From assembly GCA_024236075.1 (NCBI GenBank), contig JACKLE010000003.1:124001-188000 (forward strand): DNA of 64,000 nt, written 5' to 3'. Both the position numbers and the translations under genes were made by a program. The notes beneath the pieces were generated by a model. That model ran no database searches, had not been told where the DNA came from, and saw only the letters and a program-made list of their open reading frames with translations. This DNA is from Alphaproteobacteria bacterium. GTDB taxonomy: Bacteria; Pseudomonadota; Alphaproteobacteria; JACAEB01. Below are positions 9,109-20,145 of this stretch, one piece after another (the first letter of the stretch is position 1; each line of letters starts with the position of its first letter).

Positions 9109-10512
9109 TCAGCTCGGCAGCACCCAGACGTCCAGCGCCTGCGCCTTGCCTTCGACGATCTGCGGCGCGACGGAGGCGAAATCCGAGGGCGGTGCGGCGA
9201 TCGCGCCGTGGCGCAGCGCGTCCATGAAGGCCGCGCTCGCGACGACGCGCGCGCCGAGCGATTTCGTGAGCTGCTCGAGCCGGCTCGCCGTGTTGACGGC
9301 ATCCCCGACGACCGTGAAGGCGTGCTGCTGCTCGCCGCCGATGTCGCCCATGACCGCCGGGCCGTAATGCAGGCCGATCCCCGCGCGGATTTCGGCATGG
9401 CCGCCGGCCGAGCGCTCCGCGTTCCACAGCTCCAGCGCGCCGATCATGTCGCGGGCGCAGGCGAGCGCGGCCGCCGCGTCGGTCGGACGCTGGTCCGGAA
9501 CGCCGAACACGGCGAAGAGCGCGTCGCCGACATATTTCTCGACCATGCCGCCATGCGCGAAGACGGCCGTCTGCATGCGGGCATGGAAGTCGCGCAACAG
9601 CGCGAGGCTCTCCTCGGGCGACACGCGCTCGCAATAGGGCGTGAAGCCGCGTATGTCGATGAAGAGCAGCGCGACGTCGCGCCGCTCGATCCTGCTCAGC
9701 GGTGCGTCGGCGCTCATCAGGTCGTTGACGATCTGCGGCGGGAAATAGCGCGCGAGCGCGAGGCGTTGGGATTCCGCGCTTTGCAGGTTGAGGGCGAGGC
9801 CGCGCAGCCGCGTCACGACGATGGTCAGCGTGAGGACGGTGAAGGCGAGAAAGAGCCCCTCGAGCGTCAGGCCCGGCACCGGCACGATATAGGGGTTGCT
9901 GTAGTTCGTCTCGAGGCTCGCCGTCGTTCCGTCGAAGGGCGCCAGCGCGTCGAACTGGGAGAGCGGACTTGAGCCGATCTTCACGACGGCGACCAGCCAG
10001 GCGAGCACGCTCGACACGCCCGACACCGCGACGACGCGCGGCGAGAGCGAGAAGGCGTAGGTGAGGACGAGAAAGCCGAAGAAGATGTACAGCGGATCGT
10101 GCAGGCGCGCCGGATGGTTCGGGATGCCGGTCTGGAGCGGGTCGTAGAAGGCGACGACGAAGGCGAGCAGGACCGCCTCGCTCACCGCGAAGACGTAGCG
10201 CAGCGCCACCCATTCGACGTGGCGCGTGAAGACGACGAGCTCCGCGATGCCGAGTATGAGGAAGGCGGAAAGGGGCCCGATCTCGTAGAGGAAGACGTAG
10301 TCCGTGCTCTCGACGCCGAAGACGTTCATCCAGGCGAGGATCACGAGGATCATCGCGATGCGGATCGAGGCGGACATCACGAGCCCGCGCTGCTCCTGCG
10401 CGGCGATGAGCGGGTTGGCCGCCCGGGCGGCGGCTTCTCCGGCCCACACGTCGTGCGTGGTGCGCACGAAGTCGCGGGCCCAGGCGGACGGGCTCAGCTG
10501 CGTTGCGGCCAT
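9109..10512 (-). CDS. Membrane-anchored class III adenylate cyclase
   Basis: A 467-residue protein with about six N-terminal transmembrane segments (residues about 45-245) and a C-terminal class III nucleotide cyclase domain (about 275-440). The metal-binding Asp residues are in LFIDIRGFT (Asp286) and KYVGDALFAVFG. The specificity Lys precedes the second Asp (EKYVGD), and a Thr stands at the partner position (FTVVGDAVN), the class IIIb pattern, so cAMP is the expected product. The transition-state Asn/Arg pair is present in NTASRLE. The membrane part probably senses a signal. Its start codon overlaps the end of trpE by 19 nt, so it is the third gene of a ppiD-trpE-cyclase transcription unit. 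The link with tryptophan synthesis is not obvious. Confidence 0.9.
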   Translation of the reverse strand: MAATQLSPSAWARDFVRTTHDVWAGEAAARAANPLIAAQEQRGLVMSASIRIAMILVILAWMNVFGVESTDYVFLYEIGPLSAFLILGIAELVVFTRHVEWVALRYVFAVSEAVLLAFVVAFYDPLQTGIPNHPARLHDPLYIFFGFLVLTYAFSLSPRVVAVSGVSSVLAWLVAVVKIGSSPLSQFDALAPFDGTTASLETNYSNPYIVPVPGLTLEGLFLAFTVLTLTIVVTRLRGLALNLQSAESQRLALARYFPPQIVNDLMSADAPLSRIERRDVALLFIDIRGFTPYCERVSPEESLALLRDFHARMQTAVFAHGGMVEKYVGDALFAVFGVPDQRPTDAAAALACARDMIGALELWNAERSAGGHAEIRAGIGLHYGPAVMGDIGGEQQHAFTVVGDAVNTASRLEQLTKSLGARVVASAAFMDALRHGAIAAPPSDFASVAPQIVEGKAQALDVWVLPS

Positions 10513-12008
10513 TGGGATCTGCGATGCTCGGTGGCGAAGCGCACGGCCTCCTCGGCCGCGCGGAAGAGGGCCTTCGCCTTGTTCACCGTCTCCTGGTACT
10601 CGGCCTCCGGAACGCTGTCCGCGACGACGCCGCCTCCCGCCTGGACATAAAGGCGGCCGTCCTTCACGAGCGCCGTCCGGAGCGCGATGCAGGTGTTCAT
10701 CGATCCGTCCGCGGCGAAATAGCCGACGGCGCCGGCATAGACGCAGCGCTTCTCCTTCTCGAGCTCGTCGATGATCTCCATGGCGCGCACCTTGGGCGCG
10801 CCGGAGACGGTGCCGGCCGGAAAGCCCGCGATCAGCGCGGAGAGCGCGTCCTCGCCGGCCTTGAGGCGGCCCTCGACGTTCGAGACGATATGCATGACGT
10901 GCGAATATTCCTCGATCGTGAAGGACTCGGTGACGCGCACCGTCCCGATCTCGGCGACCCGCCCGACATCGTTGCGCCCGAGGTCGAGGAGCATCAGATG
11001 CTCCGCGTGCTCCTTGGGATCGGCGAGAAGCTCGGCCTTGAGCGCCTCGTCCTCTTCGCGGCTCGCGCCGCGCGGGCGCGTTCCCGCGATGGGCCGGACG
11101 GTCACCTTTCCGTCCTCGACCTTGACGAGGATCTCCGGGCTCGACCCGACGACGGCATGGCCCGCAAAGGTGAGGTAGAAGAGGTAGGGCGAGGGATTGA
11201 TGCGCCGGAGCGCGCGGTAGAGCGCGAAGGGCGGCAGCGCGAATGGGACGCTGAAGCGCTGGCTCGGCACCACCTGGAAGACGTCGCCCGCGCGGATGTA
11301 CTCCTTCGCCCGCTCGACCATGGCGAGATATTCTTCATGCGTCGTATTCGAGGACGGCGGGGGCAGCGCCTCGAGCTCGGCGGCGGGCTCGGGATGGGGC
11401 AGGGGGCGCTCGAGCGCGTCGGCGACCTCGGCGAGGCGCTGGACCGCCGCCTCGTAGGCCGCATGCGCCGCGACGTCCGCCCTCGGATAGACCGGCGTCA
11501 CGATGGCGATCTCGTCCTTGACCCCGTCGAAGACGAGCACGACCGAGGGGCGCACGAAGACCGCGTCCGGCACGCCGAGCCCGTCGGGGTTCGGCTCGCC
11601 AAGGCGCTCCATGAGGCGCACCGTATCGTAGCTCATATAGCCGAAGAGCCCGGCGGCCATGCGGGGCAGCGCCTTGGGCATGGCGACGCGGGATTCGGCG
11701 ACGAGACGGCGCAGGCTCGCGAGCGTCCCGTCGGGCTCCGGCGAGGGCGGCCTGCCGGGCGAAAGGCGCTCGGCCTTCTCGCCGCGCGCCTGCCAGACGA
11801 GGTCGGGCCGCAGGCCGATGATGGAGTAGCGGCCGCGCGCGGCGCCCCCCTCGACGGACTCGAAGAGAAAGAGATTGTCCTTGCCCGCGCCGAGCTTCAG
11901 CGCGGCCCCGACGGGCGTGTCGAGATCGCCGAGGCGCGTCGTCCAGACGACCTGCGGGCGGCCGGCCTCGTAGGCGCGGCGGAAGTCCTCGGGGCCGGGC
12001 GCGATCAT
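10494..12008 (-). CDS. trpE: Anthranilate synthase component I
   Basis: TrpE converts chorismate to anthranilate, the first step of tryptophan synthesis, using ammonia delivered by TrpG. The 504-residue length is normal. The chorismate-binding core includes PSPYLFYL, the ITRPRG-type segment (IAGTRPRG), LLDLGRNDVGRV and the C-terminal GAPKVRAMEII and YAGAVGYF motifs. The start ATG overlaps the ppiD stop by 4 nt (ATGA). In many relatives trpG, trpD and trpC follow directly; here the next gene is an adenylate cyclase, so the amidotransferase subunit must be encoded elsewhere. No leader peptide or attenuator is visible, since the gene lies inside an operon. Confidence 0.96.
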   Translation of the reverse strand: MIAPGPEDFRRAYEAGRPQVVWTTRLGDLDTPVGAALKLGAGKDNLFLFESVEGGAARGRYSIIGLRPDLVWQARGEKAERLSPGRPPSPEPDGTLASLRRLVAESRVAMPKALPRMAAGLFGYMSYDTVRLMERLGEPNPDGLGVPDAVFVRPSVVLVFDGVKDEIAIVTPVYPRADVAAHAAYEAAVQRLAEVADALERPLPHPEPAAELEALPPPSSNTTHEEYLAMVERAKEYIRAGDVFQVVPSQRFSVPFALPPFALYRALRRINPSPYLFYLTFAGHAVVGSSPEILVKVEDGKVTVRPIAGTRPRGASREEDEALKAELLADPKEHAEHLMLLDLGRNDVGRVAEIGTVRVTESFTIEEYSHVMHIVSNVEGRLKAGEDALSALIAGFPAGTVSGAPKVRAMEIIDELEKEKRCVYAGAVGYFAADGSMNTCIALRTALVKDGRLYVQAGGGVVADSVPEAEYQETVNKAKALFRAAEEAVRFATEHRRSQWPQRS

Positions 12009-13909
12009 GTGTCGCCCGATGCACCGAGCGCCTTGGCGATGCGGTCCTCGTGGGTGACCACTCCCGCCTTCTCGCGCAGCGCCGCGACATAGCGGTCGAT
12101 CAGCTCGGCGCGCATGGTCTGCGAGATGCGCTCCGCATCCGCCTCGATCTCGGCGCTCGCTTTGGCGAGGTCGGGCCGGACCACCTCGTCGATGCGCGCC
12201 AGCACGAAGCCCTCGCCCGATCTCGCCGGGGCCGAGACCACCTCGCCGGCGCGCCCGGCGAAGATCGCATGGGCTAGAGCGGCCGGAACGGTCGCATCGT
12301 CCGTGTCGCGGGAGACGGGTTCGCGCCGCGCCGTCGCGCTGGCGCCATGGGCGGCGGCGATCCCCTCGAGCGTCTTGCCCGACTTCGTCTCGGCAAGGAG
12401 CGACTCGACGAAGTCGGCGACGCGCTTCTTCTTCTCGGCCGCCCGCCAGGCCTCCTTGACCTCGTCCCTGACCTCGTCGAGCGGCTTGAGGCCGCCTTCC
12501 TCGACATCGTCGAGGCGCAGGACGAGGCTCGAGCCGTCGGCGAGCGCCAAAGGATCGGATTCCTCGCCCTCGATGGCGTCGAAGGCGGTCGCGAGGACGA
12601 CGGGGTCGGCCGGCAGGGCCTCGGGCTTCGCGCCGTCGGCCGTCTTGCCCTGGCGGTCGACCGCGGGCAGCGTCTCGACCTTGAGGCCGGTCGCCTCGGC
12701 CGCCGCCTCGAGGCTCTGCCCTTCGAGCCGCTTGTCCTCGAAGGCCTCCAGCGTCTTGAAGCTCAACTCGTTCGCCGGATCGAGCGCGAGGCGCTCGCGC
12801 AGCTCGTCCTTCACCTCGGCGAGGGGACGCGTGCTCGCCGGCTCGATCTTGCGCAGGCGGACGAGCACGAAGCCGAACTCGCCGGGGACGACGGCGCTCA
12901 CCGCGCCGGGGGCCGCCAGCGCGAACGCGGCATCGGCGACCGAGGGATCGATGATTCCGGTCTTCGCGACGTCCCCGAGATCGATGAGCTCGACGCCCTT
13001 CGCCTTGGCGGTCTCGGCGACCGCCTCGAAGGTCGAGCCTTTGGCGATGTCCGCGGCGGCGGCGTCCGCGTCCTCGCGGCTCGGGAACAGGAGCTGGTCG
13101 AGCGCGCGGCGCTCCGGCGTCGTGTAGCGCTCCTTGTTGTCCTCGTAGGCCTTCTCGATGTCCGCGTCGGACACGGCGACCTCGTCGAGGAAATCGCGCG
13201 CGGCGATGCGGACAAAGCTGAGCGCGCGCCGCTCGGGGCGCGAGAAGAGCGGCGCGTTCGCCTGGTGGAACGCCTCGAGCGCGGCCTCGTCCGGCTCGTC
13301 CGGCTCGCCCGCGAGGCTCGCGGGCAGGCTGAGGAGGGTCACGCGCCGCTCCTCGTGGTCGAAGGCGTAGAGGAGCCCGGCAAGACCCTTGGGAGCTTCC
13401 GCGACCGGCGCCACGGCGGAGACGAGCTGGCCGCGCATCAGCTCGCCGCGCACCTGGTCCTCGAAGACCTCGGGCAGGAGGTGGTTCCGCCGCAGAATAT
13501 AGTCGTAGATCTTCTGGTCGAACTGGCCCTGCGCATTGTGGAAGGCGCCCTGGCTCCGGATGTTCGCGCGCACGACCTCGTCGGCGACCCCGAGCCTCAG
13601 CCGCTGGGCTTCCTCGTTCAGCGCCATCTCGCCGATCATCCGCGCGAGGACCTGGCGGTCGATGCCGAAGGCGCGCGCCTGGGCCTCGGTGAAGCCAGGC
13701 GACTGCTCGCGGATGCGGTCGACGGCCAGCGCGAACTGGTGGGCGAACTCGTTGGGGCCGATCTCGTGGCTGCCGACCTTGGCGAGGGCCGTCGGCGTGC
13801 GGCCGCGGAAGATGCCCTGCGTGCCCCAGACCGAGAAGCTCGCGATGAGGCCGAAGACGGGAATGAGGGCGAGCTTGCTTTTGGCGGCCTTGCGGAAGCT
13901 GTCGAGCAT
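12005..13909 (-). CDS. ppiD: Periplasmic folding chaperone / peptidyl-prolyl isomerase, PpiD-SurA type
   Basis: A 634-residue inner-membrane-anchored periplasmic chaperone that helps newly exported proteins leave the Sec translocon. Residues about 13-30 form a single membrane anchor; this is followed by a SurA-type N-terminal chaperone domain (to about 200) and a parvulin/PPIC-like region (about 245-380). A long C-terminal part resembles the second chaperone segment of PpiD. The ATG at 13909 gives MLDSFRKAAKSKLALIPVFG, the common opening for alphaproteobacterial members, although the frame stays open upstream to 14443. It is divergent from tpiA with a 250-nt gap and heads the ppiD-trpE-cyclase unit. 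Confidence 0.9.
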   Translation of the reverse strand: MLDSFRKAAKSKLALIPVFGLIASFSVWGTQGIFRGRTPTALAKVGSHEIGPNEFAHQFALAVDRIREQSPGFTEAQARAFGIDRQVLARMIGEMALNEEAQRLRLGVADEVVRANIRSQGAFHNAQGQFDQKIYDYILRRNHLLPEVFEDQVRGELMRGQLVSAVAPVAEAPKGLAGLLYAFDHEERRVTLLSLPASLAGEPDEPDEAALEAFHQANAPLFSRPERRALSFVRIAARDFLDEVAVSDADIEKAYEDNKERYTTPERRALDQLLFPSREDADAAAADIAKGSTFEAVAETAKAKGVELIDLGDVAKTGIIDPSVADAAFALAAPGAVSAVVPGEFGFVLVRLRKIEPASTRPLAEVKDELRERLALDPANELSFKTLEAFEDKRLEGQSLEAAAEATGLKVETLPAVDRQGKTADGAKPEALPADPVVLATAFDAIEGEESDPLALADGSSLVLRLDDVEEGGLKPLDEVRDEVKEAWRAAEKKKRVADFVESLLAETKSGKTLEGIAAAHGASATARREPVSRDTDDATVPAALAHAIFAGRAGEVVSAPARSGEGFVLARIDEVVRPDLAKASAEIEADAERISQTMRAELIDRYVAALREKAGVVTHEDRIAKALGASGDT

Positions 13910-14159
13910 GGCGGTCCACGCGCTGGAATGGGCGGCTCCGCCGGACGGGGCGTTCCGTCGTGTCGAATGGGCCGCGGGTTTGACGAAGCCGGCGCCGGCC
14001 GATTTGCCACGAGTGGGCGGCCCGGCCGGTTTCGGGCGGCGATGATAGGCGAGGCGCGCGGCCAGCGGCAACCCGCCGCGCAAGGGCGGCCCGCGCGTTG
14101 GCGGGCCCGGCCGAGTCGGGCACAGTGCGAGCCCGAGCGGACGAGCGGACGGAGACCCA

Positions 14160-14912
14160 ATGGCGCGCCCGAGACCTGTCGTTGTGGGCAATTGGAAGAT
14201 GAACGGCCTCAGGGCCTCGCTTGCAGAGCTGGAGGCGATTCTCGCCGGCATCGCGCAAGGTCCCGCTCCCGCCGCCGAGGCGGGGCTCTGCCCGCCGGCG
14301 ACGCTGCTCCCGATCTTCGCGAAGGCCGTCGGCGACCGGCCGCTGCTCCTCGGCGGCCAGGATTGCCATGCCTCGGCCTCCGGCGCCCATACCGGCGACA
14401 TCAGCGCCGAGATGCTGGCCGATGCCGGCGCCCGCCTCGTCATCGTCGGCCATTCCGAGCGGCGCGCGGATCACGGCGAGGGAGACGCGCAGGTGCGCGC
14501 CAAGGTCGAGGCGGCCTGGCGGGCGGGGCTCACGGCCATCGTCTGCGTGGGCGAGCGGGAGGGCGAGCGCGACGCCGGAACGACGCTCGAGGTCGTTTCG
14601 GGACAGCTCGAAGGCTCGCTCCCCGACGGAGTGACGGGCGGCAACACCATCCTCGCCTACGAGCCGGTCTGGGCCATCGGCACGGGCCGCACCCCGACCT
14701 CGGCCGAGATCGCCGAGGTTCATGGCGCGATCCGCGCGGCGCTCGCGCGGCGCTTCGCCGCGGGGGCCGCGGTGCGCCTCCTCTATGGAGGGTCCGTCAA
14801 GCCCGGCAACGCGGCGGAGATCTTCGCCATCGCCGACGTCGACGGGGGGCTGGTAGGGGGAGCGAGCCTGAAAGCGGCCGATTTCGTGCCCATCCTGCGT
14901 GCCGCCGGTTGA
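14160..14912 (+). CDS. tpiA: Triosephosphate isomerase
   Basis: TpiA interconverts dihydroxyacetone phosphate and glyceraldehyde 3-phosphate. The 250-residue TIM barrel has the N-terminal GNWKMN with the catalytic Lys, GHSERR with the electrophilic His, YEPVWAIGTG with the catalytic Glu and flexible loop, and the phosphate loop LLYGGSVKPGN followed by GGLVGGASL. Divergent from ppiD. A receiver-domain gene separates it from secG, which usually follows closely in related genomes. Confidence 0.97.
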   Translation: MARPRPVVVGNWKMNGLRASLAELEAILAGIAQGPAPAAEAGLCPPATLLPIFAKAVGDRPLLLGGQDCHASASGAHTGDISAEMLADAGARLVIVGHSERRADHGEGDAQVRAKVEAAWRAGLTAIVCVGEREGERDAGTTLEVVSGQLEGSLPDGVTGGNTILAYEPVWAIGTGRTPTSAEIAEVHGAIRAALARRFAAGAAVRLLYGGSVKPGNAAEIFAIADVDGGLVGGASLKAADFVPILRAAG

Positions 14913-15012
14913 GGTCACCCGCGCAATTGCGCCGACGGTCTCAATGCTCGGTCAAGGAAGCTCGTGCAGTCTCGGCCCCGCGCCTCGGCCCGGCGCGAGC
15001 AAACAGGCGAGC

Positions 15013-15948
15013 ATGCAGGACCTCGAATTTCGCAGCGCGACGGCGCTCTTGCTCGATGCCGTTCCGGACAACCGGAACGCCACGCGCACGATGCTCTACT
15101 CGATCGGCTTCCGCGAGATCGAAGCCGTGGGGGAGGCGCCGACCGCCGAGCGCTGCATCCAGACGCGCTTCACCGATCTCCTTGTCGCCGAGGTGACGGG
15201 CTCGGTGGGCCCGGTCTGCCAGCTCGTGAACCGCATCCGCCAGGGCGAGCTCGGCGTCAATCCCTTCATGGTCGTGATGATCACCGCCTGGGACGCGGCG
15301 AGCCCGGTGGTGCGCGCGGTGGTGCAGTCGGGCGCGGACGATCTCGTGACGCGCCCGTTTTCGACGAGCCAGCTCAAGAAGCGCATCCTCGCACAGATCG
15401 AGGCGCGCAAGCGCTTCGTCGTGACGAGCGACTACATCGGCCCCGACCGGCGCAAGGACGGCGGACGCGAGGACAATGGAAGCGAGCTGATCGCGGTGCC
15501 GAACAGCCTCAAGGCGCGCACCGTCGACGGCAAGACGCCCGAGGACGTGCTCGGCGAGATCGGCCTCATGCGTCGCGCGGTCGGAATCGAGCGCATGCGC
15601 AAGCTCGCGAACCGCATCGCCGTGACCGCCATGCTCCTCACCGACCGCCTGGGCGGCGGCGACGCCACCTATGTCGATCCCGGCGAGGTCGTGGTCCTGC
15701 GCCGCGTCTGCGCCGAGCTGATGGAGCGCGTCGACGGCAGTCCTTACGAGAGCATCGCCGAGCTCTGCACGACCGCGCTCACGCTGTGCGAGAGCCTCAT
15801 CGAGGAGGACGGCGGCACCTCCAAGAATCTGAGCCTTCTGAGCCACCTGGCGAGCGCCATGCAGGTCACGCTCAACCCCCACCGCGACGAGGGCGAGATG
15901 GCGCGCGAGATTGCCTCCACGGTGCAGCGGGTGCGCCAGCGCGCCTGA
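15013..15948 (+). CDS. Degenerate receiver-domain protein
   Basis: A 311-residue protein with an N-terminal CheY-like receiver fold (about residues 8-130) and a C-terminal helical region of no recognised family. The receiver lacks key residues: the position of the phosphorylated Asp holds Glu60 (DLLVAEVTG), the conserved Lys before Pro-Phe is Arg114 (VTRPFS), and the acidic pair is reduced to a single Asp15 (LLLDAVPDN). The linker carries YIGPDRRKD, a motif common behind receivers of this alphaproteobacterial type. It is probably a phosphorylation-independent scaffold or effector. The ATG at 15013 was chosen because homology to a receiver begins there; the frame is open to 14899. It lies between tpiA and secG. 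Confidence 0.8.
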   Translation: MQDLEFRSATALLLDAVPDNRNATRTMLYSIGFREIEAVGEAPTAERCIQTRFTDLLVAEVTGSVGPVCQLVNRIRQGELGVNPFMVVMITAWDAASPVVRAVVQSGADDLVTRPFSTSQLKKRILAQIEARKRFVVTSDYIGPDRRKDGGREDNGSELIAVPNSLKARTVDGKTPEDVLGEIGLMRRAVGIERMRKLANRIAVTAMLLTDRLGGGDATYVDPGEVVVLRRVCAELMERVDGSPYESIAELCTTALTLCESLIEEDGGTSKNLSLLSHLASAMQVTLNPHRDEGEMAREIASTVQRVRQRA

Positions 15949-16028
15949 GCGGAAGGGCACGGGGCGCGCTTTGCAACGCGCCCGGCCTTGGGCTAGCGTC
16001 CGCGCCTTAAAGAAAAGGCGCGCGAGCC

Positions 16029-16409
16029 ATGCAGCAGATCATCCTCGTCTTTCACATTCTCATCGCGGCGATCCTCGTCGGCCTCGTGCTCCTGCAGCGT
16101 TCCGAGGGCGGCGCGCTCGGCATCGGCGGGGGCGGGGGGCTGATGTCGAGCCGCGGCAAGGCCACGACGCTCACGCGGACGACGGCGGTGCTCGGGCTCG
16201 TCTTCTTCGCGACGAGCATGGGGCTCGCGTTTTTGGCGCGCGGCGACGCGGGCGCTCGCTCGGTGATGGACAGGGCGCCGGTCGAAGGCAATGCGGTGAG
16301 CGCCCAGCCGGCCGCTCCCGCGACACCCGATTCGCCGCCCGAGGCCCCGCTCGTGCAGCCCGAGCCGGGTCCGAGCGCTCCCGCTCCCGCCGTGCCGACC
16401 GGGGAATAG
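16029..16409 (+). CDS. secG: Preprotein translocase subunit SecG
   Basis: SecG is the small accessory subunit of the SecYEG channel. The 126-residue protein has two transmembrane helices (about residues 3-23 and 54-72), a LLQRSEGGALGIGGGGG loop between them, and a low-complexity Pro/Ala/Glu C-terminal tail typical of alphaproteobacterial SecG. An 8-bp hairpin (16001-16022) sits just ahead of the start codon. pyrG follows 125 nt downstream, the usual order. Confidence 0.95.
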   Translation: MQQIILVFHILIAAILVGLVLLQRSEGGALGIGGGGGLMSSRGKATTLTRTTAVLGLVFFATSMGLAFLARGDAGARSVMDRAPVEGNAVSAQPAAPATPDSPPEAPLVQPEPGPSAPAPAVPTGE

Positions 16410-16534
16410 GACCCCGGACCCGTCTCCTAATGCTTTGAATTCGCGCGGCATTGCCGCCAGGCAGGTATTGGCGACGGACGTTTCTGTGGAGTTTCGCTTC
16501 TTTGAGGCGTCGAGTTGGGTTAGGGTCGAGGTCC

Positions 16535-18163
<1,629 letters not shown>

Positions 18164-18365
18164 GTCGCGCGGCTGGCATGCATGCGGCTCCTGGCTTCTC
18201 AGCCATGCGCCGCGAAGTCGTTCCCATCGGCACCGTCGCATCCCATCCTGACGGCAAGGTCAGGTTCGGCCGCGGGGCAGTCGACTGCAAATGTTCGATG
18301 ACGTTCATCGCGCGCTCGAGGCATCACGGCGAACCGATCGACCGCTTGCGATCGGAGGATGTGAG

Positions 18366-18662
18366 ATGCGCACGGCATTTGTTCTTGGAATTGCTCTAAT
18401 CGTCTTCGGGGGACCTTCCCTAGCGTCAGCGGAATCTTCCGCCGAGCTCTCGGCCCCGGTGTCGAAGGCAACGAAGATCGTCAAGGACGGGAACGTCTGG
18501 ACCTGCGAGGGCGCGAGCTGCGCCTCGTCGGGCTCGGTCGAGACGCCGAACCGCCTGATGCGCGCCTGCAAGGAGATCAGCCGCGAGGCCGGCGATGTGA
18601 AGAGCATCGAAAGCGGCGATCTGAGCCTCTCCGGCGAGGCGCTCGCAGACTGCAACGGGTGA
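18366..18662 (+). CDS. Small secreted protein, CC_3452-like
   Basis: A 98-residue protein with a clear signal peptide (cleavage probably after LASA near residue 22). The mature part has the pattern VWTCEGASCASS, then a Cys in RLMRACKEISRE, and a final ALADCNG, which gives four cysteines likely to form two disulfides in the periplasm. The arrangement is that of the CC_3452 family of small alphaproteobacterial exported proteins, whose function is unknown. The start is supported by GGAGG upstream (about 18353-18357). It stands alone after pyrG with a 202-nt gap. Confidence 0.8.
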   Translation: MRTAFVLGIALIVFGGPSLASAESSAELSAPVSKATKIVKDGNVWTCEGASCASSGSVETPNRLMRACKEISREAGDVKSIESGDLSLSGEALADCNG

Positions 18663-18794
18663 GCCTGCCCCAAGGGCCGGGGGGGCCGCCGCCTCTAATC
18701 GGCTGCGCCCTCTTCGGCTCGAGGCGTCACGGTCCTCCGGCGCGGGCCGTGGCGCAAAGGGGTGAGCGGGCGCGCGAGCGCGCTGCGTCCCGCC

Positions 18795-20048
18795 TCACAC
18801 CGCGCGCACGAGGGCGTGCTTCTTCTTGCCGGCGGAGAGCTTGATCGCGCCGTCGGCGTTCAGATCCGCCGGGCCGAGCACGGTCTTTTCGTCCGTGAGC
18901 GGCGCGTCGTTGACGCGGGCGCCGCCGCCCTGGACGAGGCGGCGCGCCTCGCCGTTCGAGGCGGCGAGGCCCGCGCGCACGAAGAGCGCGAGCGCCCCGA
19001 TGCCGGTCTCCAGCTCCGCGCGCGGAACGTCGACGCTCGGCAGGCCCGCCGCCGCGCCGCCGGCCTCGAAGGTCTCCTCCGCCGCCTTTCGCGCGGCGTC
19101 CGCCTCCGCCCGCGAGTGGACGAGCGCGGTGACCTCGTCGGCGAGGATCTTCTTCGCCTCGTTGATCTCGGCCCCGCCGAGCGCGGCGAGGCGCGCGACC
19201 TCGTCGAGAGGCAGGCGCGTGAAGCGCTTCAGGAGCATCTCGACATCCGCGTCGTCGACATTGCGCCAGTACTGCCAGAACTCGTAGGGGCTCAGCATGT
19301 CGGCGTTGAGCCAGACGGCGCCCTTTTCGGTCTTGCCCATCTTGCGCCCCGAGGCGGTGGTGAGGAGGGGCGAGGTCAGGCCGAACAGCTCGGCCTCGAC
19401 CATGCGGCGCGCGAGGTCGATGCCGTTGACGATGTTGCCCCACTGGTCCGAGCCGCCGACCTGCAACGTGCATCCCGCGCGCCGGTACAACTCCACGAAG
19501 TCGTAGGCCTGAAGAATCATGTAGTTGAACTCGAGGAACGAGAAGGGCTGCTCGCGCTCGAGGCGCAGCTTCACGCTGTCGAACGTAAGCATGCGGTTGA
19601 CCGTGAAGTGGCGGCCCACATCGCGCAGAAAGGGGATGTATTTCAGCTCGTCCAGCCAGTCCGCGTTGTTGACGAGGATCGCGCCGGTCGGGCCGCCGCC
19701 GAAATCGAGGATGCGCCCGAAGGTGCCGCGAATCGAAGCGATGTTCGCCGCGATGTCCGCATCGGAGAGAAGCTTGCGCATTTCCTCCTTGCCCGTCGGA
19801 TCGCCGACCTTGGTCGTTCCCCCTCCCATGAGCGCGATGGGCCTGTGGCCGGTCTCCTGGAACCAGGAGAGCAGCATGATCTGCGTGAGGTGACCGGCAT
19901 GGAGCGAGGGAGCGGTGGCGTCGAAGCCCGCATAGGCGGTGACGATCCCGCCCGCGAGACGCGCGTCGAGGCCCTCGGGATCGGAGCAGTCCTGCAGGAA
20001 CCCGCGCGTCGAGAGCACGTTGAGGAAGTCGGAGCGGAAGCGCGCCAT
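18795..20048 (-). CDS. tyrS: Tyrosyl-tRNA synthetase
   Basis: TyrS charges tRNA-Tyr. The 417-residue class I synthetase carries the HIGH-type signature PSLHAGHL near residue 50, the tyrosine-binding QVGGSDQWGN segment, the KMSKS-type loop GRKMGKTEKG, and a C-terminal S4 RNA-binding domain (VQGGGARVND). The ATG at 20048 gives MARFRSDFLNVL; upstream extension to 20198 lacks conservation. It is divergent from anmK, with 97 nt between the starts. This tyrS/anmK back-to-back arrangement is widespread in Proteobacteria. Confidence 0.96.
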   Translation of the reverse strand: MARFRSDFLNVLSTRGFLQDCSDPEGLDARLAGGIVTAYAGFDATAPSLHAGHLTQIMLLSWFQETGHRPIALMGGGTTKVGDPTGKEEMRKLLSDADIAANIASIRGTFGRILDFGGGPTGAILVNNADWLDELKYIPFLRDVGRHFTVNRMLTFDSVKLRLEREQPFSFLEFNYMILQAYDFVELYRRAGCTLQVGGSDQWGNIVNGIDLARRMVEAELFGLTSPLLTTASGRKMGKTEKGAVWLNADMLSPYEFWQYWRNVDDADVEMLLKRFTRLPLDEVARLAALGGAEINEAKKILADEVTALVHSRAEADAARKAAEETFEAGGAAAGLPSVDVPRAELETGIGALALFVRAGLAASNGEARRLVQGGGARVNDAPLTDEKTVLGPADLNADGAIKLSAGKKKHALVRAV

Positions 20049-20145
20049 GGCTTGCGTGTCCTTTGGGCCTTGCGGGCTAGGCCGGGCGAAAGGCGGATCG
20101 TTTATCATGAGGGACATTGAACGAAAACCGGCGGAGCGGCGGTTC

